Position numbers and translations under genes: made by a program
Shown: piece by piece, positions 23,355 through 26,886 of the stretch
Position numbering within the stretch: position 1 is the first letter of the stretch
Layout: each line of letters opens with the position of its first letter
The notes under the pieces: generated by a model
What the model was told of the DNA's origin: nothing
Databases searched by the model: none
What the model saw: only the letters and a program-made list of their open reading frames with translations
NCBI GenBank assembly: GCA_900753095.1
Contig: CAADXT010000131.1
Span: forward strand, 1 to 26,886
DNA: 26,886 bases
Reading direction: 5' to 3'
Origin: Eggerthellaceae bacterium
GTDB taxonomy: Bacteria > Actinomycetota > Coriobacteriia > Coriobacteriales > Eggerthellaceae

Positions 23355-23795
23355 ATGGACAAGAACGAGGTCAAGGAATACATCGCCCTTATGGATGAGG
23401 CATGGCCCACGCCCCTGCGCGTGGTTGAAGGCGACAAGGAGATCTTCCTTGAGCGCAAACCCGCCGCGCCCGCAGCCTATGCAGCTCCGCTTCCCGCCCA
23501 GGTTGCCCCGCAGGCTTCTGCTCGGCAGGCCCCCGCTGTGCCCGCCGAGGAAGAGGGCATCACGGTACGCAGCCCCATGGTGGGAACGTGCTACCTTGCC
23601 CCCAGCCCCGATGAAAAGCCGTATGTTTCCGCAGGCTGCACGGTAGAAGCCGGTCAGACGCTCGCCTTGGTGGAAGCCATGAAGATGATGAACGAGATCT
23701 GCGCGCCCGCAAGCGGCACCTTGACCGAGATCCTCGCCGCAAACGGCGAGCAGGTTGAGTTCGACCAGCCGCTGTTCGTCATCGAAGCCGAGTAA
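23355..23795 (+). CDS. accB: biotin carboxyl carrier protein (BCCP)
   Basis: Carries biotin on a swinging lysine between a carboxylase and a carboxyltransferase. The 146-residue protein has a helical N-terminus (1-34), a Pro/Ala-rich flexible linker (about 35-64) and a biotinyl domain with VEAMKMMNEI, biotinyl-Lys at 110. The thumb-like insertion APSPDEKPYV (about 82-91) is of the acetyl-CoA carboxylase BCCP type. It starts 5 nt after pxpC. The symbol accB reflects family; its in vivo partner may be the PxpB/PxpC pair rather than AccA/AccD, because no AccA/AccD is encoded here. Confidence 0.92.
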   Translation: MDKNEVKEYIALMDEAWPTPLRVVEGDKEIFLERKPAAPAAYAAPLPAQVAPQASARQAPAVPAEEEGITVRSPMVGTCYLAPSPDEKPYVSAGCTVEAGQTLALVEAMKMMNEICAPASGTLTEILAANGEQVEFDQPLFVIEAE

Positions 23796-23804
23796 GGAAG
23801 CGCC

Positions 23805-25154
23805 ATGTTCAGCAAGATCCTTGTTGCCAACCGCGGGGAAATCGCCGTGCGCGTCGTACGCGCGTGCCACGCCCTGGGCGTGAAGGCCGTTGCCGTGTAC
23901 TCCACCGCCGACGAAAACGCGCTGCACGTTCAGCTTGCCGATGAGCGGGTATGCATCGGCCCGCCCGCACCGCAGGCCAGCTACCTGAACACGGACGCCA
24001 TCATAGAAGCAGCGTTGAGCACGGGCTGCGAGGCGGTGCATCCTGGCTACGGCTTCCTTTCCGAGCGCAGCGATTTCGCACGCGAGTGCGAGGAAAACGG
24101 GCTGACGTTCATCGGCCCCTCGCCCAGCATCATCGACCGCATGGGCAACAAGAGCCAAGCGCGCAGCACCATGATGGAAGCGGGCGTGCCCGTGGTTCCC
24201 GGCACCAAGCAGGCGGTTCATTCTGCAGAAGAGGCCCTGCCCCTGGCACGCGAAATCGGCTGGCCCATCATGATCAAGGCTTCTTCAGGAGGCGGCGGCA
24301 AGGGCATGCGCGTCAGCGCCAGCGAAAGCGATTTCGCCGACATGTTCGCCATCGCCCAACGCGAAAGCGTGAACGGCTTCGACGACGACACCATGTACCT
24401 GGAACGCGCTGTGATGGAACCGCGCCATGTTGAGGTGCAGATCATCGCCGATAGCTACGGCAACGTGGTTTCGCTGGGCGAACGCGATTGCTCGGTGCAG
24501 CGCAACCACCAGAAGATGATCGAGGAGTCGCCCTGCCCCGCCCTACCCGAAAGCGTGCGCAAGGAGATGGGGCAAGCGGCCGTGCGCGCCGCGCAAGCCG
24601 TTGGCTACTCGTCGGCGGGCACCATCGAGTTTCTGGTCGACCAAGAAGCAAACTACTACTTCATGGAGATGAACACGCGCGTGCAGGTTGAGCACCCGGT
24701 AACGGAGCTGGTTTCCGGGGTGGACATCATGCGCGAGATGATACGCGTTGCCGCCGGCGAGCGCCTTTCCTTCACGCAGGAAGACGTTCACTGCCGCGGA
24801 TGCGCCATCGAGTGCCGCATCAATGCCGAGCAGCCGAACAACAAGTTCCTGCCTTCGCCCGGCACCATCACCGCGCTTCATCTTCCCGGCGGAAACGGCG
24901 TGCGCGTAGACACCGCCGCATATGCCGGCTGCGCCATTCCCCCTTACTACGATTCGCTCGTTGCCAAGGTGATCGTGCATGCGGAAAACCGCGTTGAGGC
25001 GCTCGCCAAAATGCAGGCCGCCCTCGATGAAACGGTTATCGTGGGTATTCAGACGAACCTTGATTTCCAGCAGGCCATCATCCAGAACCAAACCTTCCGC
25101 GAAGGCGCGGCTAACACCGGGTTCATAGAGAAGTTCCTGAAAGGAGAGCTGTAA
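23805..25154 (+). CDS. accC: biotin carboxylase subunit
   Basis: ATP- and bicarbonate-dependent carboxylation of biotin on BCCP. The 449-residue protein has the full biotin carboxylase layout: N-domain KILVANRGEIAVRV (4-17), ATP-grasp with SGGGGKGMR (161-169), the EMNTRVQVEHPVTE signature (288-301, with Glu288, Asn290 and Arg292 at the same numbers as the E. coli AccC catalytic residues), and the C-domain with FLPSPGTI. ATG 23805 lies 9 nt after BCCP. It ends TAA directly followed by the ATG of the DUF1445 gene. Stand-alone subunit, not fused to BCCP. Confidence 0.94.
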   Translation: MFSKILVANRGEIAVRVVRACHALGVKAVAVYSTADENALHVQLADERVCIGPPAPQASYLNTDAIIEAALSTGCEAVHPGYGFLSERSDFARECEENGLTFIGPSPSIIDRMGNKSQARSTMMEAGVPVVPGTKQAVHSAEEALPLAREIGWPIMIKASSGGGGKGMRVSASESDFADMFAIAQRESVNGFDDDTMYLERAVMEPRHVEVQIIADSYGNVVSLGERDCSVQRNHQKMIEESPCPALPESVRKEMGQAAVRAAQAVGYSSAGTIEFLVDQEANYYFMEMNTRVQVEHPVTELVSGVDIMREMIRVAAGERLSFTQEDVHCRGCAIECRINAEQPNNKFLPSPGTITALHLPGGNGVRVDTAAYAGCAIPPYYDSLVAKVIVHAENRVEALAKMQAALDETVIVGIQTNLDFQQAIIQNQTFREGAANTGFIEKFLKGEL

Positions 25155-25961
25155 ATGAGCACTGAACTTACCATCTCCGATTTGAAGGACGCCACCCCGC
25201 AGCAGGTGCGCCATGCCATCCGTGAAGGGCGTTTCAGCCAGCCCACCAGCGGCCTGTGCCCTGGGTACGCGCAGGCGAACTTGATTGTGCTGCCCAAGGA
25301 AGACGCCTACGATTTCCTGCTGTTCGCGCAGCGCAACCCCAAGCCCTGCCCCTTGCTGGAGGTAACCGAGGTAGGTGCGCGCCAAGCCACCATCTGCGCT
25401 AGCGACTGCGACATCGCAACCGACTTTCCCCGCTATCGCATTTACCGCAACGGCGAAATGGTGGAAGAGACCACCGACGTGTCCTCGTACTGGCGCGATG
25501 ATTTGGTGAGCTTCGTCATCGGTTGCTCGTTCAGCTTCGAAGGTGAACTCATCGAAGCGGGAATCGAGATGCGCCACAACACCATGGGCCGCAACGTTTC
25601 CATGTACCTTACCAACATCGATTGCACGACTGCAGGTTCCATGGGCGGCAAGATGGTGGTTTCCATGCGCCCCATCCCGTACAGCCAGGTGGTGCAGGCC
25701 ACGCAGATTTCGGGCGCCATTCCGAAGGTGCACGGCGCGCCCATCCACATCGGCGACCCTGCGCAGATCGGCATCGCCGACCTTTCGAAGCCCGACTTCG
25801 GCGACCCGGTGGACATCAAGCCTGGTGAGGTGCCCGTGTTCTGGGCCTGCGGCGTTACCCCGCAATCCATCGTGATGAGCTCGAAGCCCGCCTTCGCCAT
25901 CACGCACGCACCTGGCTGCATGCTCATCACCGACACCAAGAACGTAAGCCTGAAGTTCTAG
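25155..25961 (+). CDS. DUF1445/YcsI-family putative hydro-lyase (D-glutamate cyclase-related)
   Basis: A 268-residue protein of the YcsI family. Visible blocks: GLCPGYAQANLIVLPKEDAYDF (about 33-54), TDFPRYRIYRNG (about 94-106), FVIGCSFSFEGELIEAGI, and GRNVSMYLTNIDC. In B. subtilis its homologue lies in the ycsF-kipI-kipA locus, and in mammals a DUF1445 region is part of D-glutamate cyclase, which interconverts D-glutamate and 5-oxo-D-proline. A role on 5-oxoproline or its D form is therefore a reasonable inference, not proven for the bacterial protein. The start is abutted to the accC stop (TAAATG) with GGAGAG upstream inside accC. Confidence 0.88.
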   Translation: MSTELTISDLKDATPQQVRHAIREGRFSQPTSGLCPGYAQANLIVLPKEDAYDFLLFAQRNPKPCPLLEVTEVGARQATICASDCDIATDFPRYRIYRNGEMVEETTDVSSYWRDDLVSFVIGCSFSFEGELIEAGIEMRHNTMGRNVSMYLTNIDCTTAGSMGGKMVVSMRPIPYSQVVQATQISGAIPKVHGAPIHIGDPAQIGIADLSKPDFGDPVDIKPGEVPVFWACGVTPQSIVMSSKPAFAITHAPGCMLITDTKNVSLKF

Positions 25962-25992
25962 GCGCTCAAAGGGGGCCGCTTTTTTGGACGCC
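25961..25992 (+). terminator. imperfect hairpin between DUF1445 and pxpA genes
   Basis: GGCGCTCAAAG and CTTTTTTGGACGCC can pair imperfectly right at the DUF1445 stop; TTGGACGCC occurs again at 26001-26009. The arms resemble the ohyA terminator. Because pxpA follows within 75 nt, it may lower rather than abolish pxpA transcription. Confidence 0.35.
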
Positions 25993-26034
25993 CGTCCCAC
26001 TTGGACGCCTTTTGCACTGGCGAAGGAGAAAACC

Positions 26035-26796
26035 ATGCCATCCATTGATCTGAACAGCGACTTGGGAGAAAGCTTTGGACGCTACACCCTGGGCTGCGAT
26101 ACCGAGATCATCCCCTTGGTAAGCAGCTGCAACATCGCGTGCGGCGCCCATGCGGGCGACCCGGTTGTGATGCGAAACACCGTAGCGCTCGCCGCCGAGG
26201 CGGGCATTGCGTTGGGCGCGCACCCAGGCTACCCCGATCTGCAAGGGTTCGGCCGCCGCTCCATGGTGCTTTCTCCCGACGAAACGTACGCCTGCGTGCT
26301 CGCGCAGATCGGCGCGCTTTCGGCCTTCTGCACCGCCAAGGGCGTACGCCTCCACCACGTAAAGCCCCACGGCCAACTGTACAACACCGCGGCAAAGGAC
26401 TTGGAAACCGCTCAGGCGATTGCCGAGGCGGTGCGTGACTTCGATGCAAACCTGGTGCTCGTGGGTCTGGCGGGCAGCAACCTTATAGAGGCGGGCAAAA
26501 CCTGCGGACTTGCCACCGCACAGGAGTTCTTCCTCGACCGCAACTACAACGACGACGGCACCCTACGAAGCCGCACCCTGCCCGATGCCGTTATAGCCGA
26601 CGAAGAGTTCGCCATAGCTCGTGCCATCGAAACCATCAAAACCGGCATAGTGAGATCATACGATGGTGTCGAGATACCCGTGCACCCCGGCACCATCTGC
26701 GTCCACGGCGACACCCCCCAAGCGCTCGCCTACATACGCCGCATCCGCGAAGCATTCAAGCAAAACGGCATAGAGATAGCGCCTGTGGGCAAATAG
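26035..26796 (+). CDS. pxpA: 5-oxoprolinase subunit PxpA (LamB/YcsF family)
   Basis: Third subunit of the prokaryotic ATP-dependent 5-oxoprolinase. The 253-residue protein opens with DLNSDLGESFGR and SCNIACGAHAGDP, has GAHPGYPDLQGFGRR (about 60-75), VKPHGQLYN and ends with VHPGTICVHGDTP, all YcsF/LamB signatures rich in conserved His and Asp. ATG 26035 has GAAGGAGAAAA a few nt upstream; the open frame back to 25984 is not conserved. Last gene of the operon, separated from DUF1445 by 73 nt with an imperfect hairpin, and followed by a long hairpin. Confidence 0.94.
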   Translation: MPSIDLNSDLGESFGRYTLGCDTEIIPLVSSCNIACGAHAGDPVVMRNTVALAAEAGIALGAHPGYPDLQGFGRRSMVLSPDETYACVLAQIGALSAFCTAKGVRLHHVKPHGQLYNTAAKDLETAQAIAEAVRDFDANLVLVGLAGSNLIEAGKTCGLATAQEFFLDRNYNDDGTLRSRTLPDAVIADEEFAIARAIETIKTGIVRSYDGVEIPVHPGTICVHGDTPQALAYIRRIREAFKQNGIEIAPVGK

Positions 26797-26797
26797 G

Positions 26798-26885
26798 CTT
26801 TGAAATCGTCGATCGCAAGCGCAAGCGCAGCTGCGGGGAGAGACGGCCTCTTGCGCCTCGCTTGCGCTTATTTCGATTTTCAAAG
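26798..26885. terminator. long bipartite hairpin after the pxp operon
   Basis: Outer arms CTTTGAAATCG (26798-26808) and CGATTTTCAAAG (26874-26885) pair with one bulge; inner arms AAGCGCAAGCG (26817-26827) and CGCTTGCGCTT (26859-26869) pair perfectly. It starts 2 nt beyond the pxpA stop. Probable operon terminator or a small structured repeat; the window ends one base later. Confidence 0.55.
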
Positions 26886-26886
26886 A

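Noticed and set aside
23355..25154. Plain housekeeping acetyl-CoA carboxylase locus
   Set aside because: No accA/accD genes are here and the pair is embedded between pxpC and pxpA homologues. Housekeeping use is not excluded, but it is not the most direct reading of the operon.
24543..26045. A 500-codon open frame on the minus strand
   Set aside because: Antisense to accC and the DUF1445 gene; no domain, no SD, and composition typical of an antisense shadow.

Overview
The window is GC-rich DNA, densely packed with genes on both strands. It reads like a Gram-positive actinobacterial chromosome. The gene mix is oleate hydratase, YhgE/Pip-type membrane proteins, a secreted M6 protease with an Actinobacteria-like C-terminal anchor, and many GTG/TTG starts with good Shine-Dalgarno (SD) sites. 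This suggests a gut member of the Coriobacteriia/Eggerthellaceae. That placement is an inference from gene content; there is no rRNA or phylogenetic marker in the window.

Layout. (1) 185-2833, plus strand: a TetR regulator and an oleate hydratase, ending in a strong hairpin. (2) 2916-4972, minus: an M18 aminopeptidase behind a small CmpB-like (PF06541-like) membrane protein. (3) 5309-7324, minus: a tightly coupled pair, an octopine/nopaline-type dehydrogenase (TTG start) and an Asp/Glu-racemase-family protein, with a near-perfect palindrome in the leader. (4) 7666-13146, minus: a soluble PAS hybrid histidine kinase and a large secreted M6 metalloprotease. (5) 13.2-16.4 kb: an accessory island that looks less GC-rich. 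It holds a BrnT/BrnA-like toxin-antitoxin pair with a nine-G tract and a palindromic operator, a nitroimidazole-reductase-like flavoprotein, a nucleotidyltransferase/DUF2442 pair, debris of a serine recombinase and a YafQ-type toxin, and a gene-free spot with three tandem 22-bp palindromic units between strong hairpins. (6) 16412-21180, minus: two translationally coupled YhgE/Pip-family membrane proteins. (7) 21557-26796, plus: a six-gene operon, pxpB-pxpC-BCCP-biotin carboxylase-DUF1445-pxpA, followed by a long hairpin at the window edge.

How the genes work together. The last operon combines the 5-oxoprolinase subunits PxpA/B/C with a biotin carrier protein and a biotin carboxylase but no AccA/AccD-type carboxyltransferase. 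PxpB/PxpC are homologues of the carboxyltransferase half of urea carboxylase, so the four genes pxpB, pxpC, BCCP and BC look like a urea-carboxylase-type enzyme split into subunits and paired with PxpA and a D-glutamate-cyclase-related DUF1445 protein. This is the most interesting system here. The racemase/opine-dehydrogenase operon suggests a second unusual amino-acid pathway. The tandem 22-bp units and the poly-G toxin-antitoxin junction are the most unusual non-coding or junctional structures.
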